DNA from: Cryptomeria japonica
Taxonomy: Eukaryota > Streptophyta > Pinopsida > Cupressales > Cupressaceae
Direction: 5' to 3'
DNA length: 52,500 nt
NCBI RefSeq assembly: GCF_030272615.1
Contig: NC_081411.1
Location: 38,448,140-38,500,639 of the forward strand
Of this stretch, positions 1 through 12,851 are shown in pieces (the stretch's first letter is position 1; every line of letters begins with the position of its first letter). Both the position numbers and the translations under genes were made by a program. Below the pieces are notes generated by a model. That model saw nothing but the letters and a program-made list of their open reading frames with translations. It was not told the origin of the DNA and searched no databases.

Positions 1-168
1 CAGATGCCACCTCCACTCCGTCCACCTCCATCCCCACCTCCACCCCCTCCACCTCCACCTCCACCTCCACCTACTCCTGATAAGTTTAGGGATAGCATGA
101 GGAGGAATATTTCTTCCCTCATGAAGGACATTCAAACTATTAGACATGATACTCATCCTCCTCCGTAG
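1..168 (+). CDS. C-terminal end of a proline-rich ORF, partial
   Basis: The frame is open from base 1 to a TAG at 166-168, leaving 55 codons; the 5' end is outside the window. The first half is nearly pure proline, coded by alternating CCT/CCA. The last 30 or so residues are charged and hydrophilic (DKFRDSMRRN, then a DTHPPP end). I do not recognise the protein. Proline runs of this kind occur in gag-like and transposase-associated proteins of plant repeats and also in host genes, so a transposon origin is only an inference from the surroundings. The proline run could also be a chance reading of a simple repeat, although the open non-repetitive tail argues mildly for real coding. Confidence 0.35.
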   Translation, partial: QMPPPLRPPPSPPPPPPPPPPPPPTPDKFRDSMRRNISSLMKDIQTIRHDTHPPP

Positions 169-1438
169 CTACTAAGCCTTGTAGATAGTATGTAAGGTGT
201 TGTGCATTGTGGACAGAGATTGGATGGGGAGTTGGATAGATATGGCACATTGAGGGAGTCCATGCATTCTTATTATTTTGGTGGCTTGTCTTATAAATAG
301 GTAAATGATTTGAAATGCTATTTTGTGAACCCAAAAATAGGTGAGGAGATAGATCCCAAGAAGCCACATATATCTATTAGATGGTGTAGGCACCCACAAA
401 TAGCTGCACACTTTTGGGACCATTGGTGGATTGTATTTGATCATCCACCACACTCTAATCATGAGGTACCAATGTATTTTTTGAAAAAATTATGGGCTAA
501 ATTTGAATTGGGTAAAAAATCCAATTACTTTGACCTCATATCATTCTAGGGGATTGGCACCCGTTGATTCCCTTGTTCCTCTTCCCGCACTAGTTTCTCT
601 TGCACTTGTTCATCATCGAGCATTTAAATTTTCTCTTGGTTCATTGAGTTCCCTTTCGAGAAATTTATTAGATTAGTTGCACTAGGTGACGGTTGCCCCC
701 ATCATAGCACATGTTTGTACGAGCTACGAGGGTATATGTACAGGTCTGTCGAGTGATGGTGCCCATGGAGGATATGGTGATCATCTCAATGCTGAAGTGG
801 CCCATGGTGGATATGATGATGCCATTTCTCCATATGTTAATCTTTTGTGCACAGACGATGATCATCCTAGAGAGGTACAAATTTATTTATATAATTTACA
901 CTGTAATAGTAAATTCAATATATATACACATATGAACCACAACACCAGTCAATTTTCTGAACATAGGAGAGTTTGTACCATGTCATCGAGTGACACCCAT
1001 CATCTTACTTCGATACTAGAAGATATCAATGCCCCGTTTACGATATGCAGTTTCATCTAGATACATTGAAGTACATTTAAAATAAACAATTAACACTTGA
1101 ATTTAATAATGCATATGATATTGTTTTTTCAATTTTCTAGGGTGTTTCATGTAACACTAAGGTTTGCAATTCTTCTCACCTTGGCCCATTGATCATTGAG
1201 GCTCAGCCTCATATACCCCTAGTATATTTTTCATCCATTAATTTTGAGTGTTTATATGCTTACTAATTTATGTAAACTCTGATTCAAGCCTAATTTTTGG
1301 AATTGTTGGTTTTTGGGTTGTCTAATGATGCATCACGTGTACATCCTCACCTATTAGTGACTTTGGCTACCCATCATACACTATATGTATGCTTTTCTTC
1401 CTTAAAGTTGTAGTCTTTATATATTTTATAAAGACTCA
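169..1438. other. Unassigned stretch with two short ORFs
   Basis: No gene could be assigned. Two plus-strand open frames stand out. Positions 310-549 (79 codons) are rich in Trp, His and Pro (IRWCRHPQIAAHFWDHWW) and look coding-like in composition. Positions 686-1060 (124 codons) contain a twice-repeated HGGY motif. Neither has a recognisable domain. They could be decayed exons of the proline-rich ORF's parent element, since they follow it on the same strand, but no splice sites were convincing. The remainder is AT-rich. Confidence 0.3.
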
Positions 1439-2908
1439 TTGGTTGTTCGTGATGAAGAGGAGGAATCTTGATGAATCATAACAACTCCTAGTGAGCAAAA
1501 CAGAAAGAAGTGCATGAAGATATACTAGAAGGTGAGATGATTTGTCAAGTGAATGTTCTACCGGTAAGAGTTGTTGTTTAGTATGATGGACACACCGGTA
1601 AGGGTTTATACCTGTAGAAGGTGTTTTTGTTTGATCAAGTTAGAACCGCACTCTTTGTCAATGAGTTGAATATATGCTAATGTGTCCTCCATGGTTGTCC
1701 ATGCAGTTGGTGGTCATCAAATGATAAAACCACAAATCACGGGATGATATTTGACTAATGTGGCTCGAGGAAGAATCGACGATAGAGAATGATTAGGTAG
1801 TTGCTCGCACTGTGATCAATGTACGAAATCCGATTGCAGATTGACCTTCAGTTATAAAAAACTGGGTGAAATGAGGTCGACGAAGATCAAGGCCACAAAG
1901 CAAGGTGAAGTTTTCTATTTTAGCAAACATGCATTGGATAAATAAAAAACATGTACAAATGCATCTACCCAAGTTAGGTGAGCGATCCAAAGAAAATCAA
2001 ATCGGATTGGATATAGATTTGCTTGAAGGAAAGAAACCCTAACTGCTCGAAGCTTGAATTTCTTTTTGGCAAGGAAAATTGTTTTTAAATATACAAGCTT
2101 AAATCGATGAGGCTGCTGTTGTGGAATGAAATGTGATGATGCTGGTGAATGAAAGACAGATAGAAAATATTGTTTGAGTGAAAAATAAGAAAATTCTAAG
2201 TGACTATGTGTTGAAGGTGAAACCGATAAGGTGTGTGTGAACTGGTAGTGAAGAAACTGACAGAGACAAAACTTGGTAAAATGTGAGAAGGTGTGAAGTG
2301 AATTCGGTAGTTAGAAGGAGAGAAGTTTCAAAAGAGTAAGGATCAGCAAAAAGGTTGTGTTGCAGTGTGTGTGGAGGTTTCATAGACTAGTAAGTTTGAA
2401 ACCAGTAGAGAAGAGTATTGGAAGGCTACAAAACTTCATTTGCAACAGGGAATCTATTTATGTATTTAAATTTTCATATTGTCTTCACTAAGTAGGTGCT
2501 TAGTGTAGGAGTTGTATCTCCTTTAGGTTGTAGCCTATAAATCATTCAAAATTTGGTGGTCCTTTGAGTCAGTGCTCATAAATCAGTGGTTGGTGCTCTT
2601 TGGGTTGGTGCCCTAAAATTGTCATCAAGTATTTTTCACTATGAGGATGGATTGGAGCATAAGATCTCCAGTAGCTATTCTCATTGAGGTTTTTCCCACA
2701 TTGGGTTTTCCTCATATATCTGTTGTTATGTGATGCATTCTTGTGTATGTGTTTTTTGATGTCTTAATAATTACTTTCACACATTTAGTTTGCATAGTTT
2801 GGATTACTGGTCAAAACTCTATTTGTTTCATACTATGTTGGTATATCCCTGGTTAAAATAAAAAGTGTTAAATCACTAATTCACCTCCCCCTCTCAGTGA
2901 TTCCAACA
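1439..2908 (+). mobile_element. LTR fragment, copy A (5'-truncated, copia-like ending)
   Basis: This matches 48940-50456 almost throughout, including the ACCGGTAAG motifs. It ends in a block typical of plant LTR R/U5 regions: 'agatctccag', then 'gaggtttttcccaca', then a C-rich 'tcacctcccc' and the terminus ATTCCAACA. That terminus is the inverted complement of TGTTGG, the start of copy B. Copy A lacks the first 210 bases of copy B, so its 5' end is truncated at about 1439. No PBS follows position 2908, so it is not joined to an internal region. Orientation is taken from the TG...CA order and U5 features. Confidence 0.7.
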
Positions 2909-4639
<1,731 letters not shown>

Positions 4640-4874
4640 GATCTGCTACCATGTAAAAGTATAGTAGAATCTACCCAAGGATTTGGTTGAAAGAAAAAAC
4701 AATAGTTGTAGAAAATATAGAGAGAAAAAAAAAGATAAAAATAGAGAAAAAATGAAAAAAGCTTCCAATGAATGAATAATTCTACATTAGCTAAATGCCC
4801 AACAATTGCAAAAATTGGAATGAAAAATAACTATCATAAAGACTAAAATTATGACAAGAGGTCGATTTTAGGAT
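4640..4874 (-). mobile_element. Possible LTR start with PBS, minus strand fragment
   Basis: On the minus strand, 4651-4640 reads TGGTAGCAGATC, close to the TGGTA(T/G)CAGAGC primer-binding sites of plant LTR elements. On the plus strand it directly abuts TGTAAAAG, a plausible LTR terminus. The next 200 bases (agaatctacccaagg onward) resemble 13480-13620 on the far side of the 8.6-kb element. The fragment appears to be an older LTR next to which the 4875-13475 element landed. This is tentative because no second terminus was found. Confidence 0.35.
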
Positions 4875-5501
4875 TGTTAGATTTTGTGTGAAGCAAGATC
4901 CAAGCCAAGATCTGATGTTGGTCGTAGATCACATGCAAATCCCCAAGCAACAGATGATCGAAGATCAAAATACTTGAATGACGATAATTCTTATATGAGA
5001 GAAAAATAGAGGCAAAGAAGAGAATTTGGAGAAGACTCTCATCGAGCTATCACTAAACTTGTAGGTGGGAGTATAGTGCTTATTATATAGAAAAATATAA
5101 TCTTATACATACAAGGGGTGCATTAACTCCTATTCCCCATAAAAAGTGGGAGGTTTTACCTTCTTGGTAAATGCCAAAATATGTGGTGTCACCTCCTTAC
5201 ATGAAGACACGAAAGGAGTTGAATTGGCACATAAGGCCAAAAAAGGTTGAGAAACCCAACTACCCCATAACACACTTAGGAAATGAGAAAATAGTGGTTA
5301 TGAGAGGTGGCACAACAAGCCAAAAGAGGGTTTGTAACTCAACTATCCATGTGAGGTGGAGAGTTACACATGCAGTTGAAGTATTTCACCATGTGTTGTC
5401 ATATAAACCACTCCTATTAACCTAAGAAAGTTTAAATAATATATGTATAGGAAAAATAAATAAACCCTAACATAAGGAAAATAAAAAAAAATACACTAAC
5501 A
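4875..5501 (-). repeat. 3' LTR of the TR-GAG element
   Basis: 627 bases, beginning TGTTAG and ending CTAACA on the plus strand. It aligns end to end with 12852-13475, with clear divergence including small indels, so the insertion is old. An ORF inside it (5171-5425) is a chance frame. Confidence 0.9.
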
Positions 5502-5514
5502 CCCCCCCCCCCCC
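5502..5514 (-). other. Polypurine tract of the TR-GAG element
   Basis: Thirteen C on the plus strand, read as a G-run preceded by CTTAA on the element's strand, immediately upstream of its 3' LTR. This is where plus-strand DNA synthesis is primed in LTR elements. The 5515-6271 stretch beyond it is untranslated element sequence with no recognised motif. Confidence 0.8.
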
Positions 5515-6271
5515 TTAAGCATAGCTTAGGTGGGAGAAAAGGTGGCTCCTGTCAAATAAGGCCATGTTAGGTACCCATGTACATAGATATCCCACCCAAA
5601 AGAGGAACCCCCCCATAAGAGGAATAGCCCACCCTAGATAGAGAGAAAAAATAAAGGACTAATAAGCCCCTCCTAAAGTTGACACTTGTCGATGGTAGAT
5701 GCTCTAAACTAAATTTGTAGATGATGGTCCACAATTGTCGAACAATGTTGCTCTCTTTAGGAGAAACAAAAGCAAATGTGTATGCACGATATCTTCCCAT
5801 TCTTGCAAGGAATATGTAGGAAGAATATACATAACATATGATGTCTTTGAACTCTTCTTAGTGATCTCGATGTTGATGTTGAAAATCTGTCATGATCAAA
5901 TGAGAAGGGAAAGGAGCACGTTATCACAAAGATTTAGCGCCCAAGTGTGAGATAAACCCAAGGATAATAGACACAAAACACAAAGCACGAGGTGACTTTG
6001 CTTTCCTCGGGGTCAGTATGCTGTATGATAAGTCATGTATATCATATGTATGTGTGCATAATTGTTCTTCATTCCCCAATCAAGGAAGGTCACCTAGAAG
6101 AAGGGAACACATGTGTCTTTTGAGTCAACATGAGAGAGACAAAAAGAGATCTCAATGCTTTGCATCCTCCTCAAGTAGACAACACTAAGGAAAACAAATA
6201 GAAGAATGAGAATACACATAAAAGAAGTAACAAAAGAGAGGAGGAGGAAAGAATCAGCTATGCTAATGAAA

Positions 6272-7153
6272 CTAGTCTAGCACGTCATCTACCCCCCGAT
6301 CTTGTTGATCAATGTTTCGGGAAGGTAGGGAACACGCTAGAGGAGGAACATCCAACACAGCAGATGGAGCTATCACAAGATCCAAACAAGGGCTATGTTC
6401 ATGTTCCAAGCCACGTTGTTCTTGTCTAGGAGCTAGGATAAGTGCTTTAGAAAATTCGTTAGATAAATGGTTATCAATATCAACAAGTTCATATTCACTA
6501 TCAGAAGCAAGAGGAGTAACATTTTCATCATGAATAACATTTTCATCTATATCATCATCAAGATTTATAAAAATAGGATCTTTAACTCGCACAGGATCAA
6601 GACCATCATGCATCTTATGTTTAGGAGATTTTTGGCTCAATTTCTGGTTGAGGAGAAAATGGAATAATGCTTGTTGAAGATGTTTTTGGAGATTGCAAAG
6701 TTTGAGAAGCAGCTGCCTGAGCTCTAAGACGACGCTTTCATCGGCGTTCACAGTGCAGAATGATTTCGTCTAGTCTTAGTAGGAAGTGGAGAAGATTGAG
6801 GAGGAGGAATGTTCTCATCCTTATCACTTGGGTGTTTAGGTTGTGGTCTCTTAGGCTGGTTAATAGGAGAAGAGGAAGGTCTCTTCTCTCTATAAAAAGA
6901 AGGAGGAGGAACTGCTTCCATATAAAGGAGGAATTTTTGGTTTAGGAAAGAGACCAAGTCCATCATGACGAGGAGGTATAGGTCTACTTTTAGAAAGTTT
7001 ATTAGGCACAGACATAGTCACATCCATAGGAATGGGTTGGGAATCTTCTTGAGGAAAGACATTAGTTTTATCTTTCAAAGGAAGAACTTCCTTCTCAAGA
7101 ATGATAGGAATATCAAGTTTGGGTGTTCTAATTTCACTTAGAGATAGGATCAT
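6272..7153 (-). pseudogene. Acidic/proline-rich tail of the element's gag-pro coding region, frameshifted
   Basis: Three overlapping minus-strand frames (7153-6890, 6966-6748, 6751-6272) follow the protease region in the same direction and read as one broken coding stretch. The first holds SRPIPPRHDGLG. The second is basic and proline-rich (NQPKRPQPKHP, then PLPTKTRRNHS). The third is acidic (FINLDDDIDENV). Long low-complexity tails like this follow the protease in plant TR-GAG elements. I see no catalytic motif and no start of a reverse transcriptase. Frames change at about 6960 and 6750, which suggests indels rather than programmed shifts. Confidence 0.5.
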
Positions 7154-7195
7154 ATCTATTTTCCACTTTTGATAAGATTTGAAAAGATGATCACT

Positions 7196-7949
7196 TCACG
7201 GAGGAAGAGTTTGGAATTGGTTAGGCCAAAAATAATCAATAGGAACGCTAGAAGTTCTTTCAGCTGGTTTAAATAGACTATGATTGACAGTAACAACTTC
7301 ACCATTATGGGGAAATTTCAAACACTTGTGAATAGGAGAAGCAATAGCTTTCATGGAAGATAGCCAAGGATAGCCTAGCTTCACACGAAATTGTTCGGAT
7401 GAAGGAATAATAGTAAAGTTCACATCAAGGGATGTGTTATGGACCTCAATAGGTAATGTAATAGAACCAATTGCAGGAGAAGAAAATGCATCAAATAATT
7501 TCACAACCACATCTGTTTTGTCATAGATCACTTGATTCAATTGCAAAGTAAAAAGAAATTCTTCAGTAATAACATTAACCATGCACGAAGGATCAATAAG
7601 CACTTCACGGCAAGGTGTATTCTTGACTTTTTGCAACTATGTATAAAGGACCATCAGGTGCCCTGATAGTTTCACTAGAATCAAATGTGATGGAAGGTTC
7701 TTTAGGGTTTTCTTGCTGCTCTACAAAGTTAATCACATTCGGAGTCATAGACACAAGACCATCAGATGAGAGAGAAGATTCATTAGTCTCAATCACATTA
7801 GAGGTATGAGAAGGTAATGGATTAGTAAAAATCTGAAGATTTTGGTTAGGAGGAGCTACAGATGTGTTGCCTTTATCATTCACTCCAGAAATAGAGATAG
7901 TATTATTATCAATCAAATCTTGAATTTTACCCTTTAAAAGCAAAAACAT
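7196..7949 (-). pseudogene. Protease-like region of the TR-GAG element, frameshifted
   Basis: Two frames continue directly from gag. In 7949-7605 the sequence LKGKIQDLIDNNTI resumes what is normally found just after the gag zinc knuckle in this clade, so a small indel at about 7940 broke the frame. In 7636-7196 a retropepsin-like domain is visible: VLIDPSCMVNVITEEF at the active-site position, then FTIIPSSEQFRVKLGYPWL near its end. The usual D-S/T-G triad reads D-P-S here. Either the catalytic glycine is lost or this lineage carries an altered, possibly inactive protease. A second frame change lies near 7620. The role would be Gag maturation; activity of this copy is unlikely. Confidence 0.65.
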
Positions 7950-9631
7950 TTTTCAGTATCATGCCCAGGTTGACGATGAAATTGACAAAAAGATTTGTTA
8001 TCAAAATAGGGTGAATTAATCTTTGTAGGATCGATTTGCCTTATAGGAGGAAGAGTAAGCACCTTTTGTTCCAATAACTTATTCATAGTACTATGCAATG
8101 ATTCATTCAAAGGAGTATACTTTCTTTCTTTCTTGAAAAACTTAGAAATAGAAGGCACACCTGATGCTGCATTCACATTGTTGTTGATGATGTTTTCATT
8201 GAATTTGATGGATTCTCTGTTCGGTTTAAACTTTCTAAATGGTTGTTGACTACTATCACCCTTATCACTCGGAGCCATAGGATTTGCTTGTTCCATTTGA
8301 CTCACAGTCAGTTGATAATTGTGAAGAGTTGCACACAACTGTTGGAAAGAAGTAAACTTAGAAAACAGAAGTTTGTCTCGAATATCTTTTTGTAAATTAG
8401 AAATAAAGATTCTTTGAATATCATTGTCAGGTATTGGAAAAGAAATTTGAGCATACAAATGCTTATATCTACCAATGAAATCAGTCACTTTTTCTTTAAC
8501 ACCTTGTTTACAATGCATTAAATCAATCAAAGTAACTTTAGGACTTATATTGTTTTGAAATTGTTGAATGAAAGAATTTGCAAGTTGTTCGAAAGAAGTA
8601 ATAGAATAAGAAGGCAACGAGCAATTCCATTGTAGGGCCTTATCTCTTAATGTTCTAGTAAACAGTTTTGCAAGCAACCTTTGGTCATAAGCAAAATCGG
8701 TACAAATTGTTTGAAAAGTCTTAACATGTGTTAGAGGATCGCCTTTACCATTATAAAGCTCCAAATGCGGGATTTCAACATGTTTAGGAGGGATAGCTCG
8801 AACAATGTCAAGAGAAAGTGGGCTCGCAACATCAAATGTGGGCACACTAAACTTAGATTGATTCATAGAGGCAATTTGTTGTTGTAAAGAAGAGACAGTT
8901 TGTGCAAGATTGTTAATAGTCACTTCAGTCGAAGAATTCATATTAGATGTATTAGATTGAGATGGAGGTGTTAAGTTATTGAAAGAAAGTAGAGAGTAAG
9001 GTGGTGGGACACTATGATAGTTAGTCATAGGAGATGATTGGATAGGAGGAACACTACAAGGAGGAATGGAATGGTTGAATGAATTGCCCCCTTGCGTCAT
9101 GTTCATTTGCGGAGATGTAATAGGAACACTCATTGAAGGAATGAATGAAGAAGTCGGATTAAATGAAGGAAGAGGGTTAATTGAAGAAGAAGGATTTCCC
9201 CCATGACTGGTGATCACAGGAGGAATGTCTTGTATAGAAGTAGTCATTATGTTTGATGTAAAGGTAGGTATGCTAGCAATAGAAGTTGTCAGAGAAATAG
9301 AATGATTAACTTGAGTGGGAGGTTGTGTATAACCCAAAGTTTCGGCACAACTCTTCATAGGCATCACATTCGAATCCACAATGTGTGCAATACCACGCAA
9401 AATATCAATTCCATTCTTATCACTTCGAAGCATATGTTTTAGACCCTCAATTAAAGGAAGAGCTTGACTATCAGGGTATTCTTGAGACATCCATTGTCAA
9501 AAATCATCAAATTGATTATCCAATTTCGAAAGTTGTTCTATAGAAACCTCATGGAGAGCTTCTTCATCATTAGGAGGATTAGAGGAATTACCAATGTCCT
9601 CGTTAAAAAGGCCATTCAAATTAGGTTCCAT
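7934..9631 (-). pseudogene. Gag of the TR-GAG element, one internal TGA
   Basis: The open frame from ATG 9490 to 7934 gives 518 residues. Order: a Ser/Pro-rich N-terminal half; a short predicted coiled stretch (about 190-212); the retrotransposon gag core (about 239-395: LYNGKGDPLTHVKTF, ALQWNCSLP, SFEQLANSFIQQF); a basic linker; and a C-terminal zinc knuckle C502-x2-H505-x4-H510-x4-C515, where His replaces the second Cys. The same frame extends upstream through a TGA at 9499-9497 to an ATG at 9631, adding 44 residues of coding-like sequence. The TGA sits before QW where arginine (CGA) would fit, so the original start was probably 9631 and the stop is a CpG decay product. Gag packages element RNA into cytoplasmic particles. 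The clade is Ty3/gypsy by gag type. Confidence 0.82.
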
Positions 9632-9848
9632 CTCCTCGGTAATTAAACCTCGGAAAGACTTAATTCTACGGCTTCATCTAACGGGAATAGTGTAAGTAGG
9701 GCTTATTGTTGTAAAACTCATGCACTAGAAAGGGAGAAAAGATTTTGAATTTAGAGGTAGCAAATTTTAGTAAAATCAGCCAATCTCTTAGATTTAGGCT
9801 GTTAAATGCAATCATAACAATCTCCCGAAATTTTGGAAAAAATGTCAG

Positions 9849-11908
9849 GGACCGTGGCGCTCAGAGTGCACACGGTCCTCGCAACTTTCTTCGAAATTTT
9901 CAGAGATGAAAGTTATGATGATTTTAAAGCTAATCTGAAAAAATTGAGTGATTTTACGATCTGTAGATAGGCCAAATTAAAGTTGCAATCTCAAAATTGA
10001 ACCCTACCAAGATTGTCAAAAAATGCAAAATTTGAATTTTGAAAAAGAGAGGGAAACTGAAATTTTCAATTTTATGATTTTAGAGGGAATACCAAATGCA
10101 ATGCAAGTTTTGAAATTTAAAAATTGACTCAATTTCACGCAAAATTTAATTTTGAAAGCGGAAATCAAAGTTGTTGTAATTAAGCACTTAATTTCAAAAG
10201 TCACAAATTGCAAGAATCTGAATAAAGCACTGAGATTTCGAATGAATGCCAACACACTTTTCAGATTTAGGATAGTAAGAACACAATTTTGACACAAAAT
10301 TTCAATTTCAATGATTTTTGAATGATTAGAAGCCTTAATCCAAGCAATCCCTAGACCAACTTTGATTGTAATTTTGAAAGTGTTTTAATTGATAAAATCA
10401 GCCAAAATTCTGGATTTTAGCAGGAAAATACAGTAAGATCTAGCTCCCGAAATTTCGAAAAAAATGTCAGGGACGATGGCGCTCGGGGTGCACACGGTCC
10501 TCGCAACTTTTTTCCAAATTTTCAGGGATGAAAGCTATTGTGATTTTGTTGCGGAATCCAAAATTACAGCCGATTTGGAGATGTTTTGATCAGTGAAATT
10601 ATCAGTCAAAGGTTGAATCAAGAGGGTTTTAAAAATTAGGGTTTTGACACTTAACCACTTAATTTTCAAAATTAAAGCACAAATATGAATTGATAATTTG
10701 TAATAGAAGGGTAGATCTGAAAAAAACATTAACAATTAAACATTTCGCAAGCTCAATTACTAAAAAGAAAATTTAGGGTTTTCATGCAATTAACCTCTAA
10801 AATTTGCAAAAGATCAAACATGGAAATGTAATCAAGGAATCCAATTTTCAGATCTAGCCATGAATAATCAGAAAGGATGTTCACGTCGGGTTCACCAAAA
10901 TGTAAAGTGGAAAAATCGAACCCTAGTTGCTCTCCCCTCTCCAACTCCAAGGAGAGAGAAGGGAGGTCACTAGAATCGGCGATTTTCACGTAGGGGAGAC
11001 TTTACATTCAAAAGAGGGGTTGAAACCCACAAGATCCAATCCCATGCAATGCAAGATTGGATTCTAAAATGAGTTTCAAGGGTTAGGCTACCCTCTTTTG
11101 TAAAGAGTGTAGATAGAATGATTAAGCTAGGAATGCATAGAAAGTGAGAAAGATTCACTTATAAACTGAGATAGGGATATAGGATGAAGCTGCGGACCTA
11201 GAATTAGCAGTAAAATGTCGATACGACGCCGTCCTGCAAATTTGAGCGAAAGTTGACGGGACGATGGCGCCCGGCGTGCACACGGTCCTCCGAAAAATCC
11301 GCGAAACGAAGGGGGATCTGTTCGTCTCTACACAAGGATTCCAGATCTTCAATTTCAGCCATGTACCTACAACCTACACACAAAAAAGCAAAGACGATTG
11401 GGGGGTTAGGGATTAGGGGTTTGCCCTTAGGTCAAACCCTGATTTTGGAATTAACCAAGAAATGAGAAATGCTGTAAATGTAAATGTAAAACAAGTACTA
11501 GTACCTTGTTGTAAGGATGTTTGTATCCTTATATGCGAAGGTATAGATGTTGTTGTATGTTGTATGTTGTATGTTGTATGTTGTAGTATGTGATCTCCTC
11601 TTCAATGGTTGAATCCTTGTCTTGAATGCAACACTTAGCCTTGAATGCTTGAATGCTTGAATGTTTGAGTATCGTTTCCATACTTTTTCCTTCTTTTCAA
11701 AATGAGAGAGGAAATGTCATTTATATACTTGTCAATTAGGGCTAATAGACTGATTTTTCCGACCTTAAGCCGACCAGGAAATGTTATTTTCCATTTGCAA
11801 ACAAAAAGACCCAAAGTCCCATAAGAGACCAGGCCCAAAATAGGGCCAGGGACCAGGGCGCTAGGCACCATGGTCCTGGGGGACCAGGGCGCTGGACGCT
11901 CTGGTCCC
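9849..11908 (-). other. Five related GC-rich stem-loops in the TR-GAG leader
   Basis: Copies lie at 9849-9878, 10471-10500, 11259-11288, 11850-11876 and 11880-11908. Each has a GGAC-type arm, a loop beginning with GGCGC or close to it, and a returning GTCC arm. The first is an 8-bp perfect stem (GGACCGTG with CACGGTCC). The last is an 8-bp perfect stem (GGGACCAG with CTGGTCCC). The second and third carry two mismatches. They stand out sharply from the AT-rich surroundings. The shared loop with variable arms suggests conservation of a fold rather than recent copying alone. Confidence 0.65.
11551..11585. repeat. TGTTGTA tandem repeat (5 units)
   Basis: Five perfect tandem copies of the 7-mer TGTTGTA within the element leader. 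A second short run, TGAATGCT-like, lies at about 11641-11667. Confidence 0.95.
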
Positions 11909-12839
11909 ACCTCCCGAGACAGCAGGGTGCAAAGGAGGATCAGGCCAGGGTGCAAGAAAATGCAGTTTTTGGTGTCATAAATAGGTTTCGGGGTCTCCAT
12001 TCAGGTTTCGTGTTGCGTCGCCATCATGAAGACCGAAATGCAGTCGAAATTGCAAGTGTCACAATTTTAGGACGCTACACTTTCCAACAACTATTTGTTT
12101 TTGAAAAATAGAGTTGTGAATTGAAATATATGATCAATTAAAGAGAAAAGAAGTAGTTGATACAACCTATAATATTTGATAGAAAAAGGAAGAATTTTCA
12201 ATTAGACTTGCAATAATGGATATTTCTCATTTTGGTCTTTCCGTCAAGTATTTGTTTGCAAAAATATAACACCCAAGGAAAAAGTTATGTTCCTTTTAAG
12301 AAACGTTGTTGAATTCTCCTACTAGAAAACTGGCGTAGGCCCTGTTCAAGCTCAATTTATGCAAAAAATATTAATTTTCTTGGGACAGCATAAAAAACCC
12401 AGAAGTTTTTCTATGCTAGAAAGAAAACCCAAAATTTATCTTTCTTGAAAAAATGAACAGAAGTTGGAACACTAAAGACAAAATGAAAATAGCTCTAGTA
12501 AAAAGATTTTACTCTGAATTTTTACTATGTCCTCCAAACTCTGATTTTGGTGAAGTAAAAGTTACTTTTGACTTTCTCAAGCCTCCTAGAAACCTTGGAA
12601 ATACTCAATAAGCTTACAATATTACCAAAAAGTTGCAATCACACAGATCTTACAAGAACACATGCATATAAACTAAATTTAACTAGAAGTTATTTTTCTT
12701 TAAAATGTTCCAATTCTCTAAGTCGCAAGAGAATGAAGGAGAAGAGAATATTAGGTTTTTAAGGAAAATATTAGCTATCTAAAAGTTTCAAATCCCTCAA
12801 ATAAATAAAAAATAATAATGAGTTATACTAGACAACACG

Positions 12840-12851
12840 GCTCTGATACCA
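12840..12851 (-). other. Primer-binding site of the TR-GAG element
   Basis: The minus strand reads TGGTATCAGAGC, the classical plant PBS complementary to the 3' end of initiator Met tRNA, directly abutting the LTR start at 12852. It fixes the element's orientation and the LTR boundary. Confidence 0.93.

Larger units (their letters stand above)
9632..12839 (-). other. Long leader of the TR-GAG element
   Basis: These 3.2 kb lie between the PBS and gag. No convincing protein is encoded; the many short frames have no shared composition and alternate strands. The leader holds five GC-rich stem-loop motifs (separate entry) and a small TGTTGTA repeat. At least 100 bases around the motif at 9849 recur around the one at 10471, so part of the leader is an internal duplication. 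Long leaders are normal for this element type; functions in dimerisation or packaging are an inference only. Confidence 0.7.

Noticed and set aside
10016-11352. Minus-strand ORFs in the TR-GAG leader as an extra element gene
   Set aside because: Short, Phe/Lys/Leu-rich from AT content, different frames, no shared motif; treated as untranslated leader.
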